From contig JAHBWG010000037.1 of assembly GCA_019637095.1 (NCBI GenBank), positions 23,731 through 87,730 of the forward strand: DNA of 64,000 nucleotides, written 5' to 3'. This document shows positions 54,601 to 62,631 of this stretch, one piece after another. The position numbers and the translations under genes were made by a program. A model generated the notes under the pieces. It was given only the letters and a program-made list of their open reading frames with translations, was not told where the DNA came from and did no database searches. Source of the DNA: Sandaracinaceae bacterium (GTDB taxonomy: Bacteria > Myxococcota_A > Polyangia > Polyangiales > Sandaracinaceae). Numbering within the stretch: position 1 is the stretch's first letter; every line of letters begins with the position of its first letter.

Positions 54601-54710
54601 GCGTCACCTCGCGCGCGATGCGCTTCATCACCAAGGTGGAGCGCCGCCACAAGGGCGCGCCGTTCCGGCTCCCCGACTCGCTCCGCAGCGCGATCGACGC
54701 CGCCGGATGA
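51696..54710 (+). CDS. Squalene-hopene-cyclase-like domain fused to an MpaB/Lcp-type oxygenase
   Basis: The protein has 1004 residues. Residues 1-625 form a class II triterpene cyclase with the protonating DxDD motif DCDD at 342-345 and at least five QW-type repeats (QRPDGSW at 23, QNRDGSW at 218, QNPDGGW at 383, QNPDGGF at 519, QRPDGSW at 577). Full-length squalene-hopene cyclases are 620-720 residues, so this half is complete. Residues about 690-960 match the DUF2236 family of MpaB and rubber oxygenase Lcp, with SLPQAYC, NQEDLAGTLMTFG and the presumptive haem-binding segment HHWNVVGHLLGIEH (849-862). I infer a two-step enzyme that cyclises a polyprene and then oxygenates or cleaves it. No signal peptide is seen. 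A GATATG hexamer lies 7 nt before the ATG. Confidence 0.9.
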   Translation: MPVRPEDLDRAIARSRAALLRAQRPDGSWDERSDVGPASTANVLVALDHAGLLPATERAAGARWLRAQQREDGSFRAHPHAAAGDVSVTAQCYAALSRSPEPADRAAASRAWGFVAAHGGADELLVRMGAGDVAAVWLALAGELAPGRLPDPGLAWCLADPLVEAMSRRFHFGVVMGALQLSLIAKRLRGDFGADGRRRSWLDERACARALELLATFQNRDGSWNSNTVQTALAIPALLAAGLRTSDPRVQRAVRWLRSRRVETPDGIWFDVFSSDVWSTAFTVRALLLAGVAPTDPRMVRAIEWLLDAQLVEPMPRVNNRKPSAVRTGGWPFQTGNETMADCDDAGIVLSVLGMVVDDVEPALAARIRESIRRAREWLSDMQNPDGGWAAFVWNTPGERPSGYTLFSKVPSIPPDSLVASMRAFLSPPPELGDPSTEDLTARVLHGLGSVGADTRDPDVAAALRFLRTHQTEAGGFWGRWVCNYLASTSYVLGALARVREDVEEAYVRDAVAFVLDKQNPDGGFGESTQSYVDPERAFPAPSTVPLTALVVQGLVEVGDHGHPQVARAVEFLIANQRPDGSWPNDDYVATNIPPDGFYVYDGAAHHMPLEALARYARRHEQPPLEPAERFGRWSSAELQAWRARCDPTADAVAEALYASGDVAAINALCAAILKNDAPVPDGLPPAAQRFFEDTAALPAWADAAKIARAQELFAQDGVYVTFGLFCSSLPQAYCAGHGAQVLLETGQLLDRTRERIFETAQFLFDVLDVGGLATAGRGIRSAQRVRLMHAAVRRLIRHHGGWDAASLGEPINQEDLAGTLMTFGVVTYEAARRLGVKWSRADAEAWIHHWNVVGHLLGIEHDALPRDLDDAQDLMEAIRQHQWRRTRTGRALARALVDAMQELFTRDVPALNGLTPTLIRHLAGDHCADLLGVGAPDWTRLLVAALTVATRAIDVEDREGWLETQLGRVTSRAMRFITKVERRHKGAPFRLPDSLRSAIDAAG

Positions 54711-54804
54711 CGCCTCGCGCTCGCGGATCGGCGGTGCCGAGGCGAGCGAGCGCCCGCGGTGCGCCCGGACGGCGCGCTCGCGCTACGCTCGCCTCCGGCA
54801 GACG

Positions 54805-55740
54805 ATGAGGGGCTCCGCCGACGACGAGCCGATCACGCAGCGGATCGGCGCGCTCGAGGAGGGCGCGCGGGCGCGCGTCGAGGGCGTCGTGCGCGCGGCG
54901 GCGGCGCCGCTGCGCTCGCCGCTGCTGGACCGCGCGTGCGTCTACTGGGAGGTGCGCGCCGGGCTCGGCGACGCGCCCGAGCGCCGCGAGGCGAGCGTCT
55001 TCTGGCTCGAGGACGGGACGGGGCGCCTGCTCGTGAGGGGCGACGCGATCGACGTGGACGTGCGCGCGCAACGTGCCCAAGAGATCTTGACGACGGTCGC
55101 CTCGGACCACCAGGCGCTCTCCGAGGCGCTGCGCGTGATCAAGGAGGATCTCAAGCGCGCCGGCGGCGCAGAGGCCAAGCGCCTGCAGGCTCGCCGCGCG
55201 CAGCTCGCCGGCGTCGTCACGTTCCTGCTCGCGGTGCGCGCGCACGCGCGCGGGAAGGTCCACCTCGGCGGCTCGACGCTCGCGCAGCAGGCGCGTTGGA
55301 TCGAAGCGAACGCGCCGAAGGAGCGGCCCGCCGAGGGGGCGGCGACGATCCGCATGGCGGTGGATCGTTACGAGGTGGTGCTCGCGGACGGAGACCGCGT
55401 GGTCGCCGAGGGCGTCGTCGCCACGGAGCCCGTGCCCGTGGGCCTCGTCCCGGGCGGAGGCTACCGCGAGCAGCCGACGGCGCGCGTGCTCGGCCCGGGC
55501 TCCTCCGGGCTCGTGCGCGTGCTCGGCGTCGGCGCGAGCCGCCCCGAGCCGCCGGAGCCCGTGCGTGCGGGCGCTCCGCCGGCCTCGCGCGGCGCGCGAT
55601 CGGGGAAGCGGCAGGGCAGGGCGGGCGGAGCGGCCGCGGCCCGCGAGCCCGACCCGCGGCGGTTCGAGCGCGGGGTGCTCGCCACGCTCGTGCTCGTCGC
55701 GCTCGCGGCCGTCGCGGCGTGGCTCTTCGCGCGCGCCTGA
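54805..55740 (+). CDS. GIDE/BAM-like membrane protein
   Basis: The product is 311 residues. Near the N-terminus a segment (about 25-90: VEGVVRAAAAPLRSPLLDRACVYW cut here, then FWLEDGTGRLLVRG) follows the GIDE/BAM pattern found in membrane ubiquitin ligases such as MUL1 and in many bacterial membrane proteins of unknown role. A helical middle and a basic Ala/Arg linker lead to one C-terminal transmembrane helix (about 290-309) with no RING domain. It is therefore tail-anchored with the domain in the cytosol. A TACGCT hexamer lies 15 nt before the ATG. It follows the cyclase-oxygenase gene by 94 nt on the same strand but has its own promoter-like signal. Confidence 0.72.
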   Translation: MRGSADDEPITQRIGALEEGARARVEGVVRAAAAPLRSPLLDRACVYWEVRAGLGDAPERREASVFWLEDGTGRLLVRGDAIDVDVRAQRAQEILTTVASDHQALSEALRVIKEDLKRAGGAEAKRLQARRAQLAGVVTFLLAVRAHARGKVHLGGSTLAQQARWIEANAPKERPAEGAATIRMAVDRYEVVLADGDRVVAEGVVATEPVPVGLVPGGGYREQPTARVLGPGSSGLVRVLGVGASRPEPPEPVRAGAPPASRGARSGKRQGRAGGAAAAREPDPRRFERGVLATLVLVALAAVAAWLFARA

Positions 55741-55768
55741 GCGCGCGGCGGTCATCACGCGCCGGCGA

Positions 55769-56884
55769 TCACGCGTCGAGCATGAAGCGCGCGACCGCGG
55801 AGAGGAGCGCGTCGAACTGTGGCATCCCGAAGTTCGAGCCGGTGCGCAGCCAGTCCACGTGTCGAGGGTGCAGGCCCGGCCCGTGGAAGTGGCCCATCAC
55901 GTCCATGTGATCGGCGTAGGCCGCGTGGATGACCTCTTCCCAGATCTGCGAGAGCGCGGGGACCATGGCGTCGTTGTCGCTCGCGCGCGGGACGGCGCCG
56001 AAGGCGTCGAGGAGCACGCGGCGCTGCGCGGGCGTCGGCGCGTACGCGCGGCTCGACGGCGTGGTCGAGGCCAAGAGGTGGAGCGCGCGGTAGATCCCGT
56101 ACTGGGCGTGCCAGAACGGCTTCACGCCGAAGTCGCGCTGGCGCCCGAGGCTCGGCGGCGGAGCCATCGCCACCACGCTCCCGCAGCGCACGTGCGAGGC
56201 CGGCGTCGCGACCGCGTTGACGACGTCCATCGCCTCGGGGCTGAGCTGCGGCAAGAGCGCCTGGTCCTCGTAGGCCTTGTCGAAGAACGCCTGCAGCCGC
56301 AGCCGGCGCTCCGTGTCGAAGTCCTTGAGCACTTGCTTGTAGACCTGGTCGGCCACGCCGCCGGACGCCCAGGAGAAGGCGCCCGTGCTCGCGAGCGCGC
56401 CACCGAGCGAGAGCAGCACGGGCAGCGGCACGCTCCCGAAGCGGATCGTCGCGACGGTGACCATCGAGAGCAATCGCAATATTCGTTGACCGAGCAAGCT
56501 CGTGAAGAACGCCGCCGTGGGCGTGCCGCGGTGAGGGGTCGCGAGCGTCACGACGGAGCGGATGTCCGGCAGCACGCGCTCGCGCCCGGGCAGCTCGAGC
56601 CCCCGCGAGGCGAGCAGGCGCGCGTCGAGCCCGCCCGTCGAGTGGCCCACGAGGTGGATCGCCTCGCCCGGCTGCCGGTGCGCCTCGACGTGCTCGAGCA
56701 GGCGCGTCGCGCGCGCGAGGATCGAGCTCGTCGGCAGCGTGTCGAGCGGGTGGACGACCGCGTCGTGCCCGGCGGCGCGCAGGCGCGCCTCGAGCACCTC
56801 CTTGAAGTGCGAGAAGTAGACGAAGTCGCCGAGGTTCGTGAACCCGAAGAAGCCGGGCACGAGGAAGACTCGGTGGGCCACCAT
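55769..56884 (-). CDS. Lipase-like alpha/beta hydrolase
   Basis: The product is 371 residues. The oxyanion strand HRVFLVPGFFGF (4-15) and nucleophile elbow GHSTGG (80-85, Ser82) are typical of triacylglycerol lipases and lipid esterases. ATPHRGTP follows the next strand, a segment with SDNDAMVPALSQ supplies the likely Asp, and ADHMDVMGHF supplies the His. There is no signal peptide, so it probably acts inside the cell or leaves by another route. A hydrophobic lid-like stretch (about 125-165) is present. It is convergent with the GIDE-like gene. Confidence 0.88.
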   Translation of the reverse strand: MVAHRVFLVPGFFGFTNLGDFVYFSHFKEVLEARLRAAGHDAVVHPLDTLPTSSILARATRLLEHVEAHRQPGEAIHLVGHSTGGLDARLLASRGLELPGRERVLPDIRSVVTLATPHRGTPTAAFFTSLLGQRILRLLSMVTVATIRFGSVPLPVLLSLGGALASTGAFSWASGGVADQVYKQVLKDFDTERRLRLQAFFDKAYEDQALLPQLSPEAMDVVNAVATPASHVRCGSVVAMAPPPSLGRQRDFGVKPFWHAQYGIYRALHLLASTTPSSRAYAPTPAQRRVLLDAFGAVPRASDNDAMVPALSQIWEEVIHAAYADHMDVMGHFHGPGLHPRHVDWLRTGSNFGMPQFDALLSAVARFMLDA

Positions 56885-56979
56885 CGCCGTTCACCCTCGC
56901 AAGACACGAGGCGCAGGGCAAGTCTGCTGCCCTGCGTCGCGCGTGAGCGCGCGAGTGCTCTCTCTAGCTAGCTAGCGCG

Positions 56980-57453
56980 TCAGCGCGCGAGCGCGGCCAG
57001 CGCCGCGCCGTCGAGCCGCCACGTCGTCCACTCGTCCATCGGCGCCGCGCCCAGGCTCCGGTAGAAGCCGATCGCGAGCTCGTTCCAGTCGAGGACCGTC
57101 CACTCGAAGCGGGCGCACCCGCGGTCGAGCGCCACGCGCGCGAGCTCGACGAGCAGCGCGCGCCCGATCCCGGCGCCGCGGTGCCGCGGCCGCACGAAGA
57201 GATCCTCGAGCCAGAGCCCGCGCCGCCCGCGCCACGTGGAGTAGGTGTGGAAGAAGAGCGCGAAGCCGGCCGCCTCGCCGTCGAGCTCGGCGATCAGGCA
57301 CTCGAACGGCGGCGAGGGCTCCGCGAGCTGCGCGGCGAGCGTGGCCTCGGTCGCCTCGACCGCGTCCGGCTCGCGCTCGTAGGCGGCCAGCTCGCGGACG
57401 AGCGCGAGGATCGTCGCGGCGTCGGCCGGGGTCGCGAACCGGATCGCGGCCAA
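56980..57453 (-). CDS. GNAT acetyltransferase, spermidine/diamine (SSAT)-like
   Basis: The product is 157 residues from a TTG start. The whole chain follows the diamine/spermidine N1-acetyltransferase pattern: ELAAYEREPDAV, ALFFHTYSTWRGRRGLWLED, the acetyl-CoA loop RPRHRGAGIGRALL and RFEWTVLDWNELAIGFYRSL. It transfers acetyl from acetyl-CoA to the amine of a polyamine or a related small amine. The TTG lies one base after the stop of the upstream gene (57455), so translation is probably coupled; the frame gives no better start. Confidence 0.85.
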   Translation of the reverse strand: MAAIRFATPADAATILALVRELAAYEREPDAVEATEATLAAQLAEPSPPFECLIAELDGEAAGFALFFHTYSTWRGRRGLWLEDLFVRPRHRGAGIGRALLVELARVALDRGCARFEWTVLDWNELAIGFYRSLGAAPMDEWTTWRLDGAALAALAR

Positions 57454-57454
57454 G

Positions 57455-57826
57455 TCAGTTGCAGGCCAGGATGCGCCGCACGCCGCTCAGCGAGTGCGAC
57501 AAGAGCGCGTCGCGCGCCACCCCGCCGCCCACGCACGCGAGGTAGAGCGGCTGGTTGTGCACGTACACGATGCGCACGGCGACCTCGGCCCCCCGCAGCA
57601 GCGGCGGCAGCGGGATGCCGAGGATGCTCCGCGCCCAGAGCGGCGCGATCGCGGAGAGCTCGCGGCAGACGGCGGGGTCGCCCGCCGCCGAGAGCGTCAG
57701 GCCATCGTCGTCGGCGAGGACCAAGGCCTCGAGGCGCCCGCGGTCGCGGACGTGCTCGAGCTGGAAGCCGAGCGCGAGGTCGCGGTGCAGGCTGCGGCGG
57801 GTGCGTCGCTCTTCGAACGGGATCAT
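57455..57826 (-). CDS. Small Roadblock/LC7-like protein
   Basis: The product is 123 residues and soluble. The core LEALVLADDDGLTLSAAG followed by a helix (VCRELSAIAPLWAR) and strands resembles the Roadblock/LC7 fold, which in myxobacteria partners small Ras-like GTPases such as MglA; the match is by eye and weak. No GTPase gene is adjacent. The gene is coupled to the acetyltransferase downstream and divergent from the ArsA-type ATPase. The ATG at 57826 has GGTGAGA upstream and a TATCCT hexamer further away. Confidence 0.6.
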   Translation of the reverse strand: MIPFEERRTRRSLHRDLALGFQLEHVRDRGRLEALVLADDDGLTLSAAGDPAVCRELSAIAPLWARSILGIPLPPLLRGAEVAVRIVYVHNQPLYLACVGGGVARDALLSHSLSGVRRILACN

Positions 57827-57935
57827 GCGTGTCTCACCGGGGGTTGTGTGATCCAATGTAGGATAGAAGAGTACAGACGGTCCCCACCGAGACGCAAACA
57901 ATCGGCGGGCTGGGCGTGCTAGAACGCGAGCGACG

Positions 57936-59099
57936 ATGGGCCTGCGCGAGGTGCTCGACACGCATCGGGTGGTCGTCTGCGTCGGATGCGGCGGAGTCGG
58001 CAAGACGACGACCGCCGCGTCGCTGGCGTTGCACGCGGCGATGAGCGGCAAGCGCGTGCTGTGCCTGACGATCGACCCCGCGCGCCGGCTCGCGAACAGC
58101 CTCGGGCTCGACGAGATGACGCGGGACGAGCAGGTGGTGCCGGCCGCGCTGTTCGCGGAGAAGGGGCTCGCGCTCGAGGGCGAGCTGTCCGCGATGATGC
58201 TCGACACGAAGAGCACCTTCGACGATCTCGTGCGGCGCTACGCGTCCAAGCCGGAGATCGCCGAGCGCATCATCGGCAACAAGGTCTACGAGTACCTCAG
58301 CGGCTCGCTCGCGGGCACGCAGGAGTACATGGCCATGGAGAAGCTCCACGCCGTGCGCTCGGACGCGCGCTACGACCTGATCGTGCTCGACACGCCGCCG
58401 ACGTCGAACGCGCTCGACTTCCTCGACGCGCCCGAGCGGATGGCGGATCTCGTCGACTCGCCCGCGATGCGGTGGTTCGTCCAGGCGTTCGAGGGCGCCG
58501 GGAAGTTCTCGTTCAACCTCGTCGGCAAGGGCGCGGCGTTCCTCCTGCGCGGCCTCTCCAAGTTCACGGGCACCGGGTTCCTCGAGGTGCTCGCGGAGTT
58601 CATCACCGACTTCAACGATCTGTTCGGTGGCTTCCGCCAGCGCGCGAACGAGGTCGCGCAGGCGCTGCGGAGCGACGACGTCGCGTTCGTCATCGTGACC
58701 AGCCCGAACCCGCTCGCGATGGACGAGGCGATCTTCTTCGCGCGCCGGCTCGAGGAGCAGCAGATGAAGCGCGACGCGTTCGTCATCAACGGGATGCGCG
58801 CGCTCTTCGCGGAGCCCTCGCTCCAGGAGGCGGAGCTCGCCGCGCTCGTCGCGCCGCACCTGCCGCCGGACGTCGACGCGCGCCGCGCCGTGAAGCGGAT
58901 GCGCCGCGCGGTCGACGACGCGCGCACCCAGGCGATCGCGGACCGCATCCAGGCCGAGCACCTGCGGCAGCGCGTCGGTCGCGATCTCACCTTCGTCGAG
59001 GTGCCGTACTTCGAGGAGGACGTGCACGACCTCGCCTCGCTCGGGCGCGTCGCCGCGTACCTCACCGGCGACGAGACGATGCCGACGGTGATCGCGTAG
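57936..59099 (+). CDS. ArsA/GET3-family ATPase
   Basis: This 387-residue single-domain P-loop ATPase has the deviant Walker A GCGGVGKTTTAAS (18-30), the switch LTIDPARRLANSLG, and DLIVLDTPPTSNALDFLD around 146-163. The second half holds the hydrophobic helices (FNLVGKGAAFLLRG) that form the substrate groove in GET3, and a late VEVPYFEEDVHDL segment. Relatives act in tail-anchored membrane protein targeting or arsenite export; without an ArsB, targeting is the likelier role. It is interesting that the GIDE-like tail-anchored protein is encoded nearby. The start ATG lacks a clear Shine-Dalgarno. Confidence 0.9.
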   Translation: MGLREVLDTHRVVVCVGCGGVGKTTTAASLALHAAMSGKRVLCLTIDPARRLANSLGLDEMTRDEQVVPAALFAEKGLALEGELSAMMLDTKSTFDDLVRRYASKPEIAERIIGNKVYEYLSGSLAGTQEYMAMEKLHAVRSDARYDLIVLDTPPTSNALDFLDAPERMADLVDSPAMRWFVQAFEGAGKFSFNLVGKGAAFLLRGLSKFTGTGFLEVLAEFITDFNDLFGGFRQRANEVAQALRSDDVAFVIVTSPNPLAMDEAIFFARRLEEQQMKRDAFVINGMRALFAEPSLQEAELAALVAPHLPPDVDARRAVKRMRRAVDDARTQAIADRIQAEHLRQRVGRDLTFVEVPYFEEDVHDLASLGRVAAYLTGDETMPTVIA

Positions 59100-59108
59100 G
59101 CGAGCTCG

Positions 59109-59408
59109 TCAGGTCTCGGCGCGACGTGCCGTCCACGCGTCGTGCGCGGCGCGCCAGCGGCGCACGCGCGCGCCGGGGAGCCCCGCGCGGAGCTTCGCGA
59201 GCACGTCCTTCTGCTTCTCGCCCCGCGCCGCGCGCAGCTCCTCGCGGTGCCGCGCGCGCAGCGCCTCGCGCAGCTCGTCGAGGTCGATCTCGAGCAGGCC
59301 GGCGAGCTCGGCCGCGCGCCGCCAGCGGCCCTCCGCGACGTGCGCGGTCAGCTCTCGGTGGAGCCCGCCCAGCTCCTCGACCCGCCCCATGAAGTCTCGC
59401 TCGGTCAT
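59109..59408 (-). CDS. Small helical protein, unknown
   Basis: The product is 99 residues, highly charged and helical, rich in Arg, Glu, Ala and Leu, without signal or membrane segment. It contains GRWRRAAELAGLL and a basic second half (RVRRWRAAHDAW) that could bind nucleic acid. I do not recognise a family. ATG 59408 has GGAGG 6 nt upstream on the minus strand, which supports translation. It is convergent with the ArsA-type gene. Confidence 0.6.
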   Translation of the reverse strand: MTERDFMGRVEELGGLHRELTAHVAEGRWRRAAELAGLLEIDLDELREALRARHREELRAARGEKQKDVLAKLRAGLPGARVRRWRAAHDAWTARRAET

Positions 59409-59493
59409 CGCTCGCCTCCCGCGCGTCCGATATCAGCGGCGCGCGCGAGGCGGCAAGAAACCGGCGGAGCGACCCATGCCGACCCGCTGATAC

Positions 59494-60489
59494 TCAATGC
59501 GGTCCGTATGGACCGATCACGTACGGGTCGGGCGTCGCCTTCGCGGCCGCGATCAGCTCCGCCGCGCCGCGCTCGAGCTGGAGCTCCGCGAGCTCGACGC
59601 CCATCCGCGCGGCGCGCTGGAGGCGCGCGGCGTGATCCGGCGCGTCGACGTAGCCGTCGACCGACGCGGTCAGGAGCGACTCTCCGTCGACCGAGCCGAC
59701 CATCCCGTCGATGCGCATGCGCGTCTCGCCGTCGTCGTCGAAGCGGGCATACGCCGCGATCGGCGTCGTGCAGCTCCCGGCGAGCCGCCCGAGGTAGGCG
59801 CGCTCCGCCTCCACGGCGAGCCGCGTCGCGCGGTGCTCGAGCGGGGCGAGCAGCGAGAGCAGCTCGCGCGCCTCGAGCCGCCCTTCGATCCCGAGCGCGC
59901 CCTGACCGACCGCGGGCAGCGACGTGTCGTGCGGGATCGTCCAGTGCGGGACCTCGAGCCCGAGCCGGCGGATGCCGGCGGCCGCGAGGACGATCGCGTC
60001 GTACTGCCCCTCCTCGAGCTTGCCGAGCCGCGTTCCGACGTTGCCGCGGCAGACCGCGAAGCGCAGGTCCGGGCGCGCGGCGCGGAGCTGGCAGCTGCGC
60101 CGGAGCGAGCTCGTGCCGACGATGGCGCCCTTCTTCAGCTCGTGGAGGGCGATCCCGGTCGGGCTCACCAAGACGTCGTGCGGGTCCTCGCGCGAAGGCA
60201 CGCAGATCAGCCCGAACCCGTCGCCGAGCACGTCCGGCACGTCCTTCATGGAGTGCACGGCGAGGTCGGCGCGCCCGTCCGCGAGGGCCGCCTCGACCTC
60301 GTTGATGAACAGGCCCTTGCCGCCGATCTTCGCGAGCGGGGTGTCGAGCACCACGTCGCCCTTGGTCACGACGTGGACCTCCTCGATCGTCACGTCGGGC
60401 GCGTGCTCGCGGATCCGCTCTGCGACCCAGCGCGTCTGCGCGAGGGCGAGCGGGCTCTTGCGGGTGGCGATGCGGATCGTGCGCGTCAT
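59494..60489 (-). CDS. hemC: Hydroxymethylbilane synthase (porphobilinogen deaminase)
   Basis: The enzyme has 331 residues. It joins four porphobilinogens into hydroxymethylbilane in haem and sirohaem synthesis. Typical segments are IRIATRKSPLALAQT at the N-terminus, TKGD, GKGLFINEVE, DLAVHSMKDVP, GTSSLRR and RGNVGTRL. The dipyrromethane cofactor attaches to Cys240 in GSCTTPIAA. Its length matches the family (about 310). The ATG overlaps the stop of hemA (ATGA), so the two consecutive early steps of tetrapyrrole synthesis are co-translated. Confidence 0.97.
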   Translation of the reverse strand: MTRTIRIATRKSPLALAQTRWVAERIREHAPDVTIEEVHVVTKGDVVLDTPLAKIGGKGLFINEVEAALADGRADLAVHSMKDVPDVLGDGFGLICVPSREDPHDVLVSPTGIALHELKKGAIVGTSSLRRSCQLRAARPDLRFAVCRGNVGTRLGKLEEGQYDAIVLAAAGIRRLGLEVPHWTIPHDTSLPAVGQGALGIEGRLEARELLSLLAPLEHRATRLAVEAERAYLGRLAGSCTTPIAAYARFDDDGETRMRIDGMVGSVDGESLLTASVDGYVDAPDHAARLQRAARMGVELAELQLERGAAELIAAAKATPDPYVIGPYGPH

Positions 60490-61820
60490 GAAGCCTTTCC
60501 TCGGGTCGCCGGCTCGAGCACCGTCGGCGAGCGGTTCGCGGCGGCGTCGCCGGACGCCGCGCCTTCGTCCTCGTCGCCCGGCTCGAGGTCGAACAGGCGC
60601 CGCGTCGTCTCGACGAGCGCGTGCCCGTCGGCGGTGCCGGTGCTCGCCTTCAGCTCCGCGATCGCGCGGTGCACGAGCTTGTTCGTCATCGCGTCGAGCA
60701 TCTTGTCGAGCGAGCGGCGCTCGGCCTCGCCGATCCCGTTCAGGCGGGGCAGCGTGCGCTCGAGCTCGGACGCGAGCACGCCGCGCACCTTCCGGCGCAG
60801 CCCGACGATCGTCGGCTTGAGCGCGCCCGAGCGCCGCCACGCCTCGAACTCCTCGACCTCCGCGCGCACGATCTGCTCGGCGCTCACCGCCGCGCGCCGC
60901 CGCTCGCCGAGGTTCTCCTCCGCGACCTGCGACAGATCGTCGACGTCGTAGAGGAAGACGTTGTCCATCTCGCCGACGCGCGGGTCGACGTCGCGCGGGA
61001 CCGCGATGTCGATGAGGAAGAGCGGCCGGTGTCGCCGCGCCTTGATCACGCCGCGCATCAGCTCGGTCGTGATCACGAAGCGCTGGCTCGACGTCGACGC
61101 GATCGCCACGTCCGCCTCGGTGAGCTCCGCGGCGAGCGCCTCGATGCTGCGGGCGATGCCGCCCGTCTCCTCCGCCAGCTTCTGCGCCTTCTCGAGGCTG
61201 CGGTTGACGACGTAGAGGGAGGCGCCGGCCTGGCGCAGGTGCTTGGCCGCCTGCTCGCCCATCTCGCCCGCGCCGATGAGCAGCACGCGGCGCCGGTCGA
61301 GGTCCTCGAAGATCTTGCGCGCGAGGTCGCTCGCGACCGAGCTGACGCTCACCGAGCCCTCGGCGATCTTCGTCTCGCTGCGCACGCGCTTGGCCACGGC
61401 GAACGCCTTCGTGAAGCAGCGGTCGAGCAGCGATCCGATCGCGCCGGCCTCCTTGGCCGCCGTGTACGCCTCCTTGAACTGGCCGAGGATCTGCGGCTCG
61501 CCGACGACCATCGAGTCGAGGCTCGCCGCGACGCGGAACGCGTGCTGCACCGCCTCGCTGCCCTTGAGCACGTAGACGTGCGCGTCGATCGGCCCGCCCG
61601 CGCGCTCCTCGAGCCAGCGGGCCACCTCGCGCTCGTCGCCCTCCCCGGCGTAGACCTCCACGCGGTTGCACGTGCTCAACAGCACCGCCTCGCGCAGGCC
61701 GGCGCGCTCGGTGAGGGCGCGCGCCGTCTCGCCGACCGCGCGCTCTTCCACCGCGAGCTTCTCGCGCAGCTCGACCGGCGAGGTCTTGTGGCTGATGCCG
61801 ACGACGAACACGTCGGTCAC
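60486..61820 (-). CDS. hemA: Glutamyl-tRNA reductase
   Basis: The enzyme has 444 residues. It makes glutamate-1-semialdehyde from Glu-tRNA, the committed step of C5-pathway haem synthesis. The catalytic Cys51 lies in LLSTCNRVEVY, with GISHKTSPVELRE before it. The NADPH domain has VLLIGAGEMGEQAAKHL, and the C-terminal dimerisation helices end in an acidic tail. The GTG start overlaps the stop of the upstream ccsA-like gene (GTGA). Glutamate-1-semialdehyde aminotransferase and other hem genes are not in the window. Confidence 0.97.
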   Translation of the reverse strand: MTDVFVVGISHKTSPVELREKLAVEERAVGETARALTERAGLREAVLLSTCNRVEVYAGEGDEREVARWLEERAGGPIDAHVYVLKGSEAVQHAFRVAASLDSMVVGEPQILGQFKEAYTAAKEAGAIGSLLDRCFTKAFAVAKRVRSETKIAEGSVSVSSVASDLARKIFEDLDRRRVLLIGAGEMGEQAAKHLRQAGASLYVVNRSLEKAQKLAEETGGIARSIEALAAELTEADVAIASTSSQRFVITTELMRGVIKARRHRPLFLIDIAVPRDVDPRVGEMDNVFLYDVDDLSQVAEENLGERRRAAVSAEQIVRAEVEEFEAWRRSGALKPTIVGLRRKVRGVLASELERTLPRLNGIGEAERRSLDKMLDAMTNKLVHRAIAELKASTGTADGHALVETTRRLFDLEPGDEDEGAASGDAAANRSPTVLEPATRGKAS

Positions 61821-62626
61821 GCGCCGCCTCCGAACGAGTCGCGCGCGAGGTAGCCCGCGAGCACGACCAGCGTGCTCAGGAACCCGAGCATCGTGCCGAT
61901 GGCCGCCTTGCGGCCGCGCCACCCGGCGGCGACGCGCAGGAGCAGCACCCCCGCGAAGAGCAGCCACGCGAGCAGGCCGAAGCCTTGCGTCGCCGAGAGC
62001 CCGAGCGAGTCGCGCACGATCCACATCGTGCCGGTGACGACCCCGATGGTCAGGAGCGGGAAGCCCACGAGGACCGCGCGCAGGCCGAGCCGATCGAGCA
62101 CGTCGAGCGCGGGCAGGCGCTGGAAGAGACCGCCGAGCTTCTTCTGCCGCAGCTGCCGCTCCTGGATCACGTACGCGAGCCCGAACGCGAACGCGAACGC
62201 GAACGCGGCGAGCCCGACGACGTTGGCGCCGACGTGGACGGGCAGGAGCGCCGATCTCACGCCCTCGGGCACCGACGGCACGTCGCTGCGTCGCAGCGCC
62301 GCGCCGAGGAAGAGCAGCAGCGTCACCGGCGTGATGAACGCCCCGAGCACGCGCAGGCGCTCGCGAGAGCGCGCGGTGATCAGGAACACCACGACGACGA
62401 GGAGCGACATCGCCGCGAGGGCTTGGTGGATGTCGGACGCCGGCGCGTGGCCGAGGCTCGCCCAGCCCACGACCATGAACGCGAGCTGGCTCAGCGCCGC
62501 GACCGCGAGCACGCGCGCCGCCCAGAGCGCGCCGCGCACGGTCCCCGTCGCGAGGTGGTGCACGTAGTGCCCGGCGGCGACCCCGTAGAGGCCGGCCGTC
62601 AGCCACATGAGCGTCGTGACCAGCAT
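61817..62626 (-). CDS. CcsA/HemX-like cytochrome c assembly membrane protein
   Basis: This 269-residue protein has about eight transmembrane helices. The layout and segments (a His in GHYVHHL, GHAPASDIHQALA, LPVHVGANVVGLAAFA, GTMWIVRDSLGLS) place it in the CcsA/HemX family, which handles haem for cytochrome c maturation or affects HemA level. The usual WWG-x-x-D-type tryptophan-rich motif is poorly kept, so HemX-like may be the better name. It is fifth-to-last in reading order toward hemC: its stop overlaps the hemA start and its own start is 5 nt after the upstream stop. Confidence 0.88.
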   Translation of the reverse strand: MLVTTLMWLTAGLYGVAAGHYVHHLATGTVRGALWAARVLAVAALSQLAFMVVGWASLGHAPASDIHQALAAMSLLVVVVFLITARSRERLRVLGAFITPVTLLLFLGAALRRSDVPSVPEGVRSALLPVHVGANVVGLAAFAFAFAFGLAYVIQERQLRQKKLGGLFQRLPALDVLDRLGLRAVLVGFPLLTIGVVTGTMWIVRDSLGLSATQGFGLLAWLLFAGVLLLRVAAGWRGRKAAIGTMLGFLSTLVVLAGYLARDSFGGGA

Positions 62627-62631
62627 GGCGG

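Noticed and set aside
54711..54804. A short frame (MTPRARGSAV...) between the cyclase-oxygenase and GIDE-like genes
   Set aside because: It has no ribosome site, is Arg/Ala low complexity and runs into the next gene in another frame; it is better read as intergenic promoter DNA.
56955..56980. CTAG-rich stretch (CTCTAGCTAGCTAGCG) between lipase and acetyltransferase genes
   Set aside because: It is a short tandem tetranucleotide with no flanking repeats or element structure, so I could not support calling it an attachment site.
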